Source of the DNA: Sphingosinicella microcystinivorans
GTDB taxonomy: Bacteria > Pseudomonadota > Alphaproteobacteria > Sphingomonadales > Sphingomonadaceae
DNA: 64,000 bases
Reading direction: 5' to 3'
Assembly (NCBI RefSeq): GCF_003634215.1
Contig: NZ_RBWX01000007.1
Span: 1,164,945 to 1,228,944 of the forward strand
Below the pieces are notes generated by a model. The model was not told the origin of the DNA. It was given only the letters and a program-made list of their open reading frames with translations, and searched no databases. The translations under genes were made by a program, and so were the position numbers. Positions 38,323-47,138 of the stretch are shown in pieces. Positions within the stretch are counted from its first letter, which is position 1; each line of letters opens with the position of its first letter.

Positions 38323-39365
38323 CGAACGCAGCGGAAAGACTTCGCGCCGAGGCCGCGAAACGCATCCTCATCAATGACGGCGCCTTCGGCACGGCGATCC
38401 AGACCTATGGGCTGGATGAGGCGGCGTATCGGGGCACCTACGATCTTGGCCACGATCAGAAGGGTAACAACGACCTTCTGGTTCTGACCCGCCCGGACAT
38501 CGTGCGCGCGATCACGCGCGGCTATGTGGATGCGGGCGCGGATATCCTGGCCACCAACACCTTCAATGCGAACCGAATCAGCCAGGCGGATTACGGCGCC
38601 GAGCACCTTGTGGCGGAGATGAACCACGCCGCTGCACGCATCGCGCGCGAGGAAGCGGATGCCGCGACCGCGCGGGACGGAAAGCCCCGGTTTGTCGCGG
38701 GTGCCATCGGGCCGACGAACAAGACTCTGTCGCTGTCACCCGATGTGAACGACCCCGGTTTCCGGGCGGTGTCGTTCGACGAGGTGAAAGACGTTTACAA
38801 GGAACAGGCCGAAGCGCTGCTCGATGCGGGTTCGGATTTCATCCTCATTGAAACGATCTTCGACACGCTGAACGCCAAGGCCGCGATCATGGGCATCATC
38901 GAACTCGGCGAGGCGCGCGGCGCGCGCATCCCGATGATGATCTCCATGACGATCACAGACATGTCGGGCCGAAATCTCTCGGGCCATTCGGTCGAGGCGT
39001 TCTGGTATGCCGTGCGCCATGCCGAGCCGGTGACGATCGGGCTCAACTGCTCGTTCGGCGCGAAGGAACTCCGCCCGCACGTGCAGGCGCTGTCGCGCAT
39101 CGCCGATACGCTGGTGATGATCTATCCGAACGCAGGTCTTCCGAACGAGCTCGGCCAGTACGACGAGGCGCCGGACACCACGGGCGGCATGATCCACGAA
39201 TGGGCCGAGTCCGGGCTCATCAACATCGTCGGCGGCTGCTGCGGCACGACAGCTGCGCACATCGCCGCGATGGCGAAAGCCGTCGAGGGCCTGCCGCCCC
39301 GCGCCATTCCGCACCCCGAACCGGCGATGCACCTCGCCGGGCTTGACGCTTTCACACTCGCCTGA
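38319..39365 (+). CDS. metH: methionine synthase, homocysteine-binding part (split MetH, N-terminal module)
   Basis: 348 aa. This is the zinc/homocysteine-binding module of cobalamin-dependent methionine synthase as a separate protein. [15 protein letters not shown] opens the barrel, and the zinc ligands are C244 in [15 protein letters not shown] and C307/C308 in [15 protein letters not shown]. The remaining modules are encoded by the next gene. Such a two-gene arrangement is common in sphingomonads, and both parts are intact, so it is not a frameshift. The start overlaps metF by 4 bp. Confidence 0.93.
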   Translation: MTNAAERLRAEAAKRILINDGAFGTAIQTYGLDEAAYRGTYDLGHDQKGNNDLLVLTRPDIVRAITRGYVDAGADILATNTFNANRISQADYGAEHLVAEMNHAAARIAREEADAATARDGKPRFVAGAIGPTNKTLSLSPDVNDPGFRAVSFDEVKDVYKEQAEALLDAGSDFILIETIFDTLNAKAAIMGIIELGEARGARIPMMISMTITDMSGRNLSGHSVEAFWYAVRHAEPVTIGLNCSFGAKELRPHVQALSRIADTLVMIYPNAGLPNELGQYDEAPDTTGGMIHEWAESGLINIVGGCCGTTAAHIAAMAKAVEGLPPRAIPHPEPAMHLAGLDAFTLA

Positions 39366-39375
39366 ACTGAACATC

Positions 39376-41985
39376 ATGACAGAAAACACAGCGCGCTTCG
39401 TCAATATCGGTGAGCGCACCAATGTTACCGGATCGGCGAAGTTCAAGAAGCTCATCATGGCGGGCGACTACACCGCCGCTATCGCGGTCGCGCGCGATCA
39501 GGTGGAAAACGGCGCGCAGATCATCGACGTCAACATGGACGAAGGCCTGCTCGACGCCGAGCACGCAATGGAAACGTATCTGAAGCTGATCGCGGCGGAG
39601 CCCGACATCAGCCGCGTGCCCGTGATGATCGACAGCTCGAAATGGAGCGTGATCGAGGCGGGCCTGAAGTGCGTGACCGGCAAGCCGATCGTGAATTCGA
39701 TAAGCATGAAGGAGGGCGAAGACGCCTTCCTTGAAGCCGCGCGGAAGGTGCGCGCCTATGGTGCTGCGGCCGTCGTGATGGCGTTCGACGAGAAGGGGCA
39801 GGCGGATACCGCCGCGCGCAAGATCGAGATTTGCGAGCGCGCCTACAAGCTGCTCACCGCGAACGAATTCCCGCCCGAGGACATCATCTTCGATCCCAAT
39901 ATCTTCGCGGTGGCGACGGGTATCGAGGAGCACAACAACTACGGTGTCGATTTCATCGAGGCGACGCGCGAAATCCGGAAGCGCTGCCCGTACGTGCATA
40001 TTTCCGGGGGGCTCTCAAACCTGTCGTTCAGTTTCCGCGGCAACGAGCCCGTGCGCCGCGCGATGCACAGCGTGTTCCTGTATCACGCGATTCCGGCGGG
40101 CATGGACATGGCGATCGTGAACGCCGGTCAGCTCGACGTTTATGATACGATCGATCCCGAACTCCGCGATGCGTGCGAGGATGTGGTGCTCAATCGCCGC
40201 CCGGACGCGACCGAGCGTTTGCTGGACATCGCCGAGCGTTTTCGCGGGGATGGCCAGGTTGCCGAAAAGGCGACCGAGGAATGGCGGAAGCTGCCGGTGC
40301 AAAAGCGCCTGGAACATGCGCTTGTGAAGGGCCTCGACGCGCATGTGATCGATGATACCGAGGAAGCGCGGCAGCAGTTCGCGCGGCCCATCGAAGTGAT
40401 CGAAGGCCCGCTGATGGCGGGCATGTCCGTGGTGGGTGACCTGTTCGGGTCGGGCAAGATGTTCCTGCCCCAGGTGGTGAAGTCGGCGCGGGTGATGAAG
40501 AAGGCGGTCGCGCACCTCATCCCGTTCATCGAGGCGCAGAAGGAAGAAGGCTCGCGCGCCAAGGGCCGTATCGTGATGGCGACGGTGAAGGGTGATGTTC
40601 ACGATATCGGCAAGAACATCGTGGGCGTCGTGCTTCAGTGCAACAATTTCGAGGTGATCGATCTCGGCGTGATGGTGCCGTTCCAGACGATCCTGAAAAC
40701 CGCGCGCGAACAGAATGCCGACATGATAGGGCTTTCAGGCCTGATCACGCCGTCGCTCGACGAGATGGTGACGGTCGCGGCGGAGATGGAGCGCGAGGGC
40801 TTCACGATGCCGCTGCTGATCGGCGGCGCGACGACGAGCCGCGTGCACACCGCGCTCAAGATCGAACCTGTCTACTCGGGGCCGACGCTCCACGTTCTCG
40901 ATGCCAGCCGCGCGGTCGGCGTTGCGAGCGCGCTGACATCCGACAACATGAAGGGCAAGCTGGTCGAGGACACGCGCGCCGAGTACGCGATGATCCGCGA
41001 GGAGCGCGCTAGCCGGGGCGAGGGCAAGCTGGTGAGTATCGCCGATGCGCGCGCAAACGGGTTCCCGGCCGATTTCGCGGCGCACCCGCCGGTGAAGCCG
41101 GCGACATCGGGCGTTCGCGTGATCGACGATGTCACCGTGGATACGCTGATCCCGTACATCGACTGGACGCCGTTCTTCCGCGCGTGGGAACTCGCGGGCA
41201 ATTACCCGGCAATCCTTGATGACGAGGTTGTCGGTGAAAGCGCGCGATCGCTTTTCGCCGATGCTGAGAAGATGCTCGCACAGATCGCCGGCGAACGCTG
41301 GCTCTCCGCGCGCGGCGTTGTCGGCTTCTGGCCTGTGCGGCGCGAAGGCGACGACATCGTCGTGTTCTCGGACGAGAGCCGCACAAGCGAGATCGGCCGC
41401 TTCGCCATGCTTCGCCAGCAGGTCGAGAAACGCGCCGGGCGCCCGAATATGTGCCTTGCCGATTTCGTTTCGCCTGAAGCCGACTGGATTGGCGGCTTCG
41501 CGGTAACGGGCGGGGAAGGGATCGACCTTCATTCCGAGCGTTTCCGACGCGCGCACGACGATTATTCGGACATCATGCTGAAAGCGCTCGCCGACCGGCT
41601 GGCCGAAGCCTTTGCGGAGTATCTGCACGAGCGGGTGCGCCGTGAACTTTGGGGCTATGCGCCGGATGAGCGTCTGACGAACGCCGAACTGATCAAGGAG
41701 CGCTATCAGGGCATCCGCCCTGCGCCCGGCTATCCGGCCTGCCCGGATCACACACTGAAGCCCGAGCTGTTTCGCCTGCTCGGCGCCACGGCGGCAACCG
41801 GGATCGTGCTGACGGAAGGGCTTGCGATGCTCCCCACGGCAAGTGTTTCAGGCTTCTATTTCGCGCATCCGGAGTCGTCGTACTTCGGTGTTGCGCGCAT
41901 CGGCCGCGACCAGCTTGAGGACTATGCCGCGCGCTGCCGTATATCGGTTGAGGAAGCGGAACGCTGGCTGCGGCCCAATCTGTGA
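39376..41985 (+). CDS. metH: methionine synthase, folate-, B12- and activation-domain part (split MetH)
   Basis: 869 aa. Residues 5-300 form the methyl-tetrahydrofolate-binding barrel ([27 protein letters not shown]). A cap and B12 domain follow with the cobalt ligand H409 in DVHDIGKN. The C-terminal reactivation domain ends with [19 protein letters not shown], the SAM-binding signature. It needs the homocysteine module from the upstream gene in trans. ATG 39376, 10 nt after the previous stop, is chosen over a TTG at 39343. No clear ribosome binding site is visible, so it is probably translated by coupling. Its operon ends at a hairpin at 41994. Confidence 0.95.
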   Translation: MTENTARFVNIGERTNVTGSAKFKKLIMAGDYTAAIAVARDQVENGAQIIDVNMDEGLLDAEHAMETYLKLIAAEPDISRVPVMIDSSKWSVIEAGLKCVTGKPIVNSISMKEGEDAFLEAARKVRAYGAAAVVMAFDEKGQADTAARKIEICERAYKLLTANEFPPEDIIFDPNIFAVATGIEEHNNYGVDFIEATREIRKRCPYVHISGGLSNLSFSFRGNEPVRRAMHSVFLYHAIPAGMDMAIVNAGQLDVYDTIDPELRDACEDVVLNRRPDATERLLDIAERFRGDGQVAEKATEEWRKLPVQKRLEHALVKGLDAHVIDDTEEARQQFARPIEVIEGPLMAGMSVVGDLFGSGKMFLPQVVKSARVMKKAVAHLIPFIEAQKEEGSRAKGRIVMATVKGDVHDIGKNIVGVVLQCNNFEVIDLGVMVPFQTILKTAREQNADMIGLSGLITPSLDEMVTVAAEMEREGFTMPLLIGGATTSRVHTALKIEPVYSGPTLHVLDASRAVGVASALTSDNMKGKLVEDTRAEYAMIREERASRGEGKLVSIADARANGFPADFAAHPPVKPATSGVRVIDDVTVDTLIPYIDWTPFFRAWELAGNYPAILDDEVVGESARSLFADAEKMLAQIAGERWLSARGVVGFWPVRREGDDIVVFSDESRTSEIGRFAMLRQQVEKRAGRPNMCLADFVSPEADWIGGFAVTGGEGIDLHSERFRRAHDDYSDIMLKALADRLAEAFAEYLHERVRRELWGYAPDERLTNAELIKERYQGIRPAPGYPACPDHTLKPELFRLLGATAATGIVLTEGLAMLPTASVSGFYFAHPESSYFGVARIGRDQLEDYAARCRISVEEAERWLRPNL

Positions 41986-41993
41986 ACGGAAAA

Positions 41994-42021
41994 CGCCGGC
42001 GGACCGTTTGATCCGCCGGCG
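41994..42021 (-). terminator. hairpin terminator between metH and the repeat-protein gene
   Basis: A 10-bp perfect stem CGCCGGCGGA/TCCGCCGGCG (41994-42003 with 42012-42021), loop CCGTTTGA. On the - strand it is followed by TTTTCC, as expected for termination of the small gene ending at 42066. On the + strand there is no T-run, so it would only weakly stop metH transcription. Confidence 0.75.
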
Positions 42022-42065
42022 CATCCGGGATTGAGGACGGGAATCCGCCGAACGCGGTTCGGACT

Positions 42066-42302
42066 CTATTGAGCGTCCGGCTTGCCGTCGCCGTCAGCGT
42101 CGACCGCATCGGGCTTGCCGTCGCCGTTCGTGTCCCATGCATCAGCCTTGCCGTCGCCGTTGGTGTCCCAGGCATCAGGCTTGCCGTCGCCATTGGTGTC
42201 GATCGTGGGCGGCGCGTCCGCGCTTTGGGCGAACGCCGCCGCAGGCATACCGGCAATCATCACGGCGCCGAGCGCCACCCCAAGGAGCTTTTCGATTTTC
42301 AT
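42066..42302 (-). CDS. small exported protein with four calcium-binding-like Asp repeats
   Basis: 78 aa. A signal peptide (1-25, ending AFA) is followed by a nine-residue link and four perfect-length 11-residue repeats, residues 35-78, of the form D-T/A-N/D-G-D-G-K-P/A-D-A-x. The DxNxDGxxD pattern resembles EF-hand loops, thrombospondin type-3 and dockerin-like calcium ligands. The whole mature protein is essentially these repeats, encoded by four 33-bp DNA units (42069-42200). Function is unknown; extracellular calcium binding or adhesion is a guess. I see no partner nearby. Confidence 0.75.
   Translation of the reverse strand: MKIEKLLGVALGAVMIAGMPAAAFAQSADAPPTIDTNGDGKPDAWDTNGDGKADAWDTNGDGKPDAVDADGDGKPDAQ
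42069..42200 (-). repeat. four tandem 33-bp coding repeats
   Basis: In-frame direct repeats of 33 bp encoding 11-residue Asp/Gly units, nearly identical at DNA level in the first three copies. Copy number may vary between strains by slippage. Confidence 0.85.
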
Positions 42303-42455
42303 TCCAAATCACCTTTTGTCTGTCCGGTTCGCCCCCCGGCAGAGCAAAGGTCGGCGGGGTTCCCCGTTCAGACAACCGCCGCGGCGATGAACCGCCCCTT
42401 CGCGCGGACGGTTATGCGGTTCCATTCAGCCTGCCGCATTTTCGGCACATTTCGT

Positions 42456-43208
42456 TCAGGCGAAGCTTGCGGACGCCTCCACGGACTTCCAGCCGCGCGT
42501 CGTGAGTCGCTCGATCGGCCGGAAGCGGGTCTTGTAGTTCATCCGCTCGCAGCCCTCGATCCAGTAGCCGAGATAGACGAAATCGAGCCCGGCAGCGGCG
42601 GCTTGCCGAATGTGATCCATGATGATGAAGGTGCCGAGCCCCGAGCGCGTGGGGTGCGCAGGATCGAAGAAGCTGTAGACCATCGACAGCCCGTCCGCCT
42701 GCCGATCCGTTAGGCAGCAGCCGATCAGGCGCCCCTGGCGGCCATCCGCCATCGGCTCGCGATACTCGATGACGAGCGTGTTGACCGGCGTCTGTTCGAC
42801 CATCTCGGCATAGTCGTAGGCGTCCATGCGCGTCATGCCGCCCTCGGGATGACGCTGGCCGAGGTAGGCGCGGAGCAGATCGAACTGCTCGGGCGTCGTC
42901 CACGGTTCGCAGATGCTGACCTCGATATCGTCGTTGCGGCGCATGATGCGGCGCTGCGTCTGGCTCGGTGCGAACCGCGGCGCGAGGACGCGCACGGAAA
43001 CGCAGGCGTTGCAGCCCTCGCAGCTCGGGCGGTAGACGACGTTCTGGCTGCGCCGGAAGCCGATGCGCGAGAGCGCTTCGTTCAGCTCCACGGCATCCTC
43101 GCCGCGCAGTTCGGTGAAGACCTTGCGCTCCAGCTTGCCCGGCAAATAGGGGCAGGGGCTTGGCGCCGTCACGAAAAATCGCGGGAATCGGAACGTCTGG
43201 TCTGTCAC
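42456..43208 (-). CDS. bpt: aspartate/glutamate leucyltransferase (Bpt, Ate1 family)
   Basis: 250 aa. It transfers leucine from tRNA to N-terminal Asp/Glu of proteins, making them N-degrons for ClpS/ClpAP. Seen: [17 protein letters not shown] at the N-terminus, the Cys-rich [16 protein letters not shown] (C63, C66, C69), then the GNAT-like C-terminal half with [21 protein letters not shown] and [18 protein letters not shown]. Older annotations call it arginyl-tRNA-protein transferase. Last gene of a four-gene - strand run starting with ilvA. Confidence 0.92.
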   Translation of the reverse strand: MTDQTFRFPRFFVTAPSPCPYLPGKLERKVFTELRGEDAVELNEALSRIGFRRSQNVVYRPSCEGCNACVSVRVLAPRFAPSQTQRRIMRRNDDIEVSICEPWTTPEQFDLLRAYLGQRHPEGGMTRMDAYDYAEMVEQTPVNTLVIEYREPMADGRQGRLIGCCLTDRQADGLSMVYSFFDPAHPTRSGLGTFIIMDHIRQAAAAGLDFVYLGYWIEGCERMNYKTRFRPIERLTTRGWKSVEASASFA

Positions 43209-43217
43209 GGCTGCGAA

Positions 43218-44054
43218 TTATGGTGCGATGTTGCCGGTTTGGGAAGGCGTCGCCTGCACGGCTCGTCGCCCAGCGCGCGGGGCGAGGGCGGGCGGCTCGT
43301 CGAGCAGGATGATCGTGATGCGCCGGTTCTCGGGCCGGGCTGGAGCATCCGGCAGCAGTGGCTGGCTTCCGGCGCGGCCCGTCACGGCGGCAAAGCGGTC
43401 CGCCGGCACGCCGCTCGACGCGAGGATATCGCGCACGGCGAGCGCGCGGCGAGCGGAAAGCTGCCAGTCGTCTCCCTCCCCGGCGCTGTCGGTGTGGCCT
43501 TCGACGGCGATGCGGTTCGGCAGGCTGCCGATACGCGCGGCGATGGCGCGATACGCGGCGGGGGCCAGTGGTACGGCGCTGCGCTCCGCGAACATCGGGC
43601 GCAGGGCGGTGTCGGTGAGCTGGATGTGTATGCCCTCCGCTGCGGGTTCGAGGATGACGTTGTCGGCAAGCGGGGCGAGATCGGGATCGGCGGCGAAGGC
43701 CGTGCGGATATCGCGGAGCAGGGCGTCTGATCTCGCGCGGGTCTTGTCGCTCGGTGCGAGCGAAATCGGCTCGGGTCCACCGCTTGCAAACGCAACATCG
43801 CCCTCGGCCGCCGCACCGGCTGCGGGCGCCGCGACCGAGGGCGTGAAATAGTCGGCGATGCCCTGCAGTGAGACCTTTTCCGAACTCGATATGAGCCAGA
43901 GCAGCATGAAGAATGCCATCATCGCGGTTGCGAAGTCGGCGTAGGCGACCTTCCACTGCACGTTCACGGGCCGGACGCCGCGCGGCGCCTGGCGTGCGCG
44001 CCGCCGAATAACGGGGCGCGTGTTCGCTGCGGTACGGAAAGGACGGCTGGCCAT
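43218..44054 (-). CDS. motB: MotB-like flagellar motor / OmpA-domain protein
   Basis: 278 aa. A basic N-terminus leads to one transmembrane helix, VAYADFATAMMAFFMLLWLI, carrying the proton-channel aspartate D40 of MotB. The C-terminal half is an OmpA-like peptidoglycan-binding domain with VEGHTDSAGEGDDWQLSARRA. Together these are the stator protein MotB. No motA or other flagellar gene is nearby; it lies between an ATP-grasp gene and bpt, 9-12 nt from each. It may serve flagella encoded elsewhere, or be an orphan. Confidence 0.85.
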   Translation of the reverse strand: MASRPFRTAANTRPVIRRRARQAPRGVRPVNVQWKVAYADFATAMMAFFMLLWLISSSEKVSLQGIADYFTPSVAAPAAGAAAEGDVAFASGGPEPISLAPSDKTRARSDALLRDIRTAFAADPDLAPLADNVILEPAAEGIHIQLTDTALRPMFAERSAVPLAPAAYRAIAARIGSLPNRIAVEGHTDSAGEGDDWQLSARRALAVRDILASSGVPADRFAAVTGRAGSQPLLPDAPARPENRRITIILLDEPPALAPRAGRRAVQATPSQTGNIAP

Positions 44055-44066
44055 GGTGGGCCGAGT

Positions 44067-44912
44067 TTAGCGAGCGGAGGTTAAGCGGGCGCTAAGCGTG
44101 TCTGCGAAGAGTTTTCCGCCGTCGGGGGCGTGTGACAGGAACAGCGAGGGCTCGATCAGCTCAAGCTCCATCAGCCGCAATGCGCCATCGGCGCCGCGTA
44201 CCATGTCGATGCGGGCGTAGAGCGCTTCGCCGGGCGCCGCGCGGAGCGCCTCTTCGGCGACCGCGCGGGCGTCTTCGGGGGCCTCGACGGTGATTTCGCG
44301 CCCACCGAACTGCTCCTGCACGCGAAAGTCGCCGGCGGACGGCACTTTCAGGATCGCATGGCTGAAAGCGCCGCCGAAATAGAACAGCGAGTATTCACCC
44401 TCCGTGGCGATCGCCGCCATCATCGGCTGGATCAGCATGGGGCTGCCCGCGACGTCCGCAGGTACGGGATCGCCGGGCGCCAAGCGGTAAGTGCCATCCG
44501 CGCCGCCTGACACCGGGGGCTTCACGATGACCGTGTCGCCGAAGCGGGCGCGGGCATCGCTGATATCCGATTCCGAAAGCGCCGGTGCGAAAGCCGTGGG
44601 AATCACCGGCACGCCCTTCGCTTCCAGATCGAAGAGATAGCGCTTGTCCGTGTTCCAGCGCATCAGCGGCACCGGGTTCGCGATCGGGATGCCTGCGGCC
44701 TCCCACGCGTCGAGCGCTGCGGACCATTCGCTGCCGCGCGACTGGTAGCCCCAGGCAAGGAGCGGCAGGACAAGCCCGTAGTCCGCAACGAGCGGCGCCG
44801 TCCACGGCTGGAAATGAACCGCGTCGCCAAGCCGTGCGCGGAGCTCTTCGGCAGCGCGTGACACGAACTCTTCGAACCGGCCGTCCGACGTGAGAACGCA
44901 GATCGATGCCAT
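44067..44912 (-). CDS. ATP-grasp domain protein of unknown substrate
   Basis: 281 aa. It resembles the glutathione-synthetase/RimK-like ATP-grasp group: the N-terminal part has WNTDKRYLFDLEAKGVPVIPT, the ATP-binding region VIVKPPVSGGADGTYR, and the Mg-binding end LRLMELELIEPSLFL. These enzymes form a carboxylate-amine bond through an acyl phosphate; the substrates here are unknown. ATG 44912 (8 nt after ilvA) is chosen because similarity starts with ASICVLTSDGRFEEF; the frame could extend 33 codons into ilvA. Upstream is ilvA, downstream motB. Confidence 0.8.
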   Translation of the reverse strand: MASICVLTSDGRFEEFVSRAAEELRARLGDAVHFQPWTAPLVADYGLVLPLLAWGYQSRGSEWSAALDAWEAAGIPIANPVPLMRWNTDKRYLFDLEAKGVPVIPTAFAPALSESDISDARARFGDTVIVKPPVSGGADGTYRLAPGDPVPADVAGSPMLIQPMMAAIATEGEYSLFYFGGAFSHAILKVPSAGDFRVQEQFGGREITVEAPEDARAVAEEALRAAPGEALYARIDMVRGADGALRLMELELIEPSLFLSHAPDGGKLFADTLSARLTSAR

Positions 44913-44920
44913 TGCGCGCC

Positions 44921-46159
44921 TCAGGCGATTTCGACCGAAGACACCTCGTAGCCGCTTTCCTTGAGCGTCTCGATCAGGCGATCGAGATGGTCGCGGTCGC
45001 GGGTCTCGCACTCGATGTCCGCATAGATGCCCTTCGCCGACAGGTTCGTGAACACGCGCTGGTGATACACTTCGACGATGTTGACCTGCATGTCGTCGAA
45101 GATGCGCGCGACGCCGAAAAGCTGGCCCGGCCGGTCGTTGAGCCGGATACGCAGCCGCGCAAGACGGCCGGCGCGGGCAAGATCACGGAGCAGGACGTTT
45201 GCAAGCAGGCGCGTGTCGATGTTGCCCCCGGTAAGAGGCAGGCCGACAACGCGGCCCTTGAAACGCTCCGGGTAGGCGAGGAGCGCGGCGAGACCCGCGG
45301 CGCCGGCGCCTTCGACGACCGTCTTTTCGATGTTGAGGAGCATCGCGGTCGCCTGTTCGAGCTTCGACTCGTCAACGAGCAGAATGTCCTTCACGAGCTG
45401 ACGGACGATGCCCTGCGTGATCGTGCCGGGTTCCTTGACCGAGATGCCTTCGGCGATGCTGTCGCCGCCGCAGGGTAGGGTTTCGCCCTTCATCTTCGCG
45501 GCCATCGAGGGATAGAGCGCGGCTTGCACGCCCACGATCTCGACATCGGGCCGCATCGCGCGCGCCGCGATCGACATGCCGGAAATGAGCCCGCCGCCAC
45601 CGATCGGCACGACCAGCGTGTCAATCTTCGGCGCGTCCTCGAGCATTTCGACCGCGACTGTGCCTTGCCCGGCGATCACCAGGGGATTGTCGAACGGATG
45701 CACGAAGGTGAGCCCGCGCTCGACCTCCAGCTCGCGTGCGCGGGCATAGGCTTCGTCGAAGTTGTCGCCGTGGAGCACGATCGTCGCGCCGTGGCTTTCG
45801 GTCTGCTGCACCTTCACCACGGGTGTGTAGCGCGGCATCACGATCGTGGTGGGTATGCCGAGGCGCGTGCCGTGATAGGCGATGCCCTGCGCATGGTTGC
45901 CGGCCGAAGCTGCGATCACGCCCTTCTTGCGCTGCGCTTCGGTAAGCGAAAGCAGCGTGTTGAGCGCGCCGCGCTCCTTGTAGGCGGCGGTGAACTGAAG
46001 GTTTTCGAACTTCAGCCACACCTCTGCGCCGACGATATCGGACAGCGTACGCGATTTCAGGCAGGGCGTGTGGATGATGTGCGGCATGATCGCCATGTGC
46101 GCTGCCTTGATATCGGCAAACGTCACCGGCAAAGCCGCCACACCCTGAGAATCGCCCAT
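44921..46159 (-). CDS. ilvA: threonine ammonia-lyase (threonine dehydratase)
   Basis: 412 aa. PLP enzyme turning threonine into 2-oxobutyrate, first step towards isoleucine. PLP lysine K61 lies in TAAYKERGALN, phosphate loop SAGNHAQGIAYH, and GGGGLISG follows. A single C-terminal ACT-like domain (from about 325, RLRIRLNDRPGQLFGV) makes this the roughly 400-aa form. ATG 46159 is preceded by AGGATG; the frame is open 41 codons further but the extra part has no similarity. First gene of the run ending in bpt. Confidence 0.94.
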   Translation of the reverse strand: MGDSQGVAALPVTFADIKAAHMAIMPHIIHTPCLKSRTLSDIVGAEVWLKFENLQFTAAYKERGALNTLLSLTEAQRKKGVIAASAGNHAQGIAYHGTRLGIPTTIVMPRYTPVVKVQQTESHGATIVLHGDNFDEAYARARELEVERGLTFVHPFDNPLVIAGQGTVAVEMLEDAPKIDTLVVPIGGGGLISGMSIAARAMRPDVEIVGVQAALYPSMAAKMKGETLPCGGDSIAEGISVKEPGTITQGIVRQLVKDILLVDESKLEQATAMLLNIEKTVVEGAGAAGLAALLAYPERFKGRVVGLPLTGGNIDTRLLANVLLRDLARAGRLARLRIRLNDRPGQLFGVARIFDDMQVNIVEVYHQRVFTNLSAKGIYADIECETRDRDHLDRLIETLKESGYEVSSVEIA

Positions 46160-46266
46160 TTGGTCATCCTGACTTACGAAATTTGCATCGGCGCCATAGC
46201 CGATCTGGAAGCTGAGGCAAACAGCGGCTACCAAGCCGCGCGAACGGATTGAACAGGAGTCTGCCG

Positions 46267-47133
46267 ATGGCGCGGGTCGCATTTCTCGGAATGGGTGTGA
46301 TGGGCGGGCCGATGGCGCGGCATTTGAAGGCGGCGGGTCACGACGTCACCGTCTACAACCGCACACGTGCGAAGGCTGAAGCTTGGGTCGCCGCGAACGG
46401 CGGCGCGTTTGCGGAAACGCCTTCCGAGGCCGCGAAGGGCGCCGAGGTTGTGCTCACCTGCGTCGGCAACGACGACGATCTGCGCGCCGTGACGCTGGGG
46501 CCGGACGGTGCGTTCAGCACAATGGCGCCGGGCAGCCTTTACATCGACCACACCACCGTTTCCGCCGCCATCGCGCGCGAGCTTGCCGAAGCGGGCGCGG
46601 CACGCGGCATCGGCGTGCTCGATGCGCCGGTTTCGGGCGGTCAGGCTGGCGCCGAGAACGGCCGCTTGACGGTCATGGTGGGCGGCGATGCGGAGAGCTT
46701 CGCGCATGGTGAGCCGGTAATGCAGGCCTATGCGCAGCGCATCGGCCTGATGGGACCGGCCGGGGCGGGGCAGCTCACCAAGATGGTCAATCAGGTTTGT
46801 ATCGCGGGCGTTTTGCAGGGTCTTGCCGAGGCGATGAACTTCGCGATGGAAGCGGGGCTCGATGCCAATGCCGTGGTGGACGTGATCTCGAAGGGCGCGG
46901 CGCAGAGCTGGCAGATGGAGAACCGCGCGCCCACCATGATCAAGGGCGAATACGACTTCGGTTTCGCGGTGGACTGGATGCGCAAGGACCTGTCGCTCGT
47001 GCTCGGCGAGGCGCGGAGCATTGGGCTTTCGATGCCGCTCACCGCGCTGGTTGACCAGTTCTATGCCGATGTCCAGAACATGGGCGGAGGGCGGCAGGAT
47101 ACGTCCTCGCTGCTCAGGCGGTTCAGGGGATAA
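46267..47133 (+). CDS. 3-hydroxyisobutyrate dehydrogenase-family oxidoreductase
   Basis: 288 aa. Beta-hydroxyacid dehydrogenase family: Rossmann motif GMGVMGGPMARHL (8-20), substrate block DAPVSGGQAGAENG (119-132) and catalytic K172 in GAGQLTKMVNQV. Candidates are 3-hydroxyisobutyrate or tartronate semialdehyde; the sequence alone does not decide. ATG 46267 has AGGAG 7 nt upstream and is preferred over TTG 46249. It lies 5 nt before the amidohydrolase and is divergent from ilvA. Confidence 0.88.
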   Translation: MARVAFLGMGVMGGPMARHLKAAGHDVTVYNRTRAKAEAWVAANGGAFAETPSEAAKGAEVVLTCVGNDDDLRAVTLGPDGAFSTMAPGSLYIDHTTVSAAIARELAEAGAARGIGVLDAPVSGGQAGAENGRLTVMVGGDAESFAHGEPVMQAYAQRIGLMGPAGAGQLTKMVNQVCIAGVLQGLAEAMNFAMEAGLDANAVVDVISKGAAQSWQMENRAPTMIKGEYDFGFAVDWMRKDLSLVLGEARSIGLSMPLTALVDQFYADVQNMGGGRQDTSSLLRRFRG

Positions 47134-47138
47134 AGACC

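Noticed and set aside
38319..41985. metH disrupted by a frameshift
   Set aside because: Both halves are complete modules with their own stop and start; a two-gene methionine synthase is normal for sphingomonads.
42069..42200. CRISPR-like repeats
   Set aside because: The four 33-bp units are contiguous, in frame and encode a protein repeat; there are no spacers.
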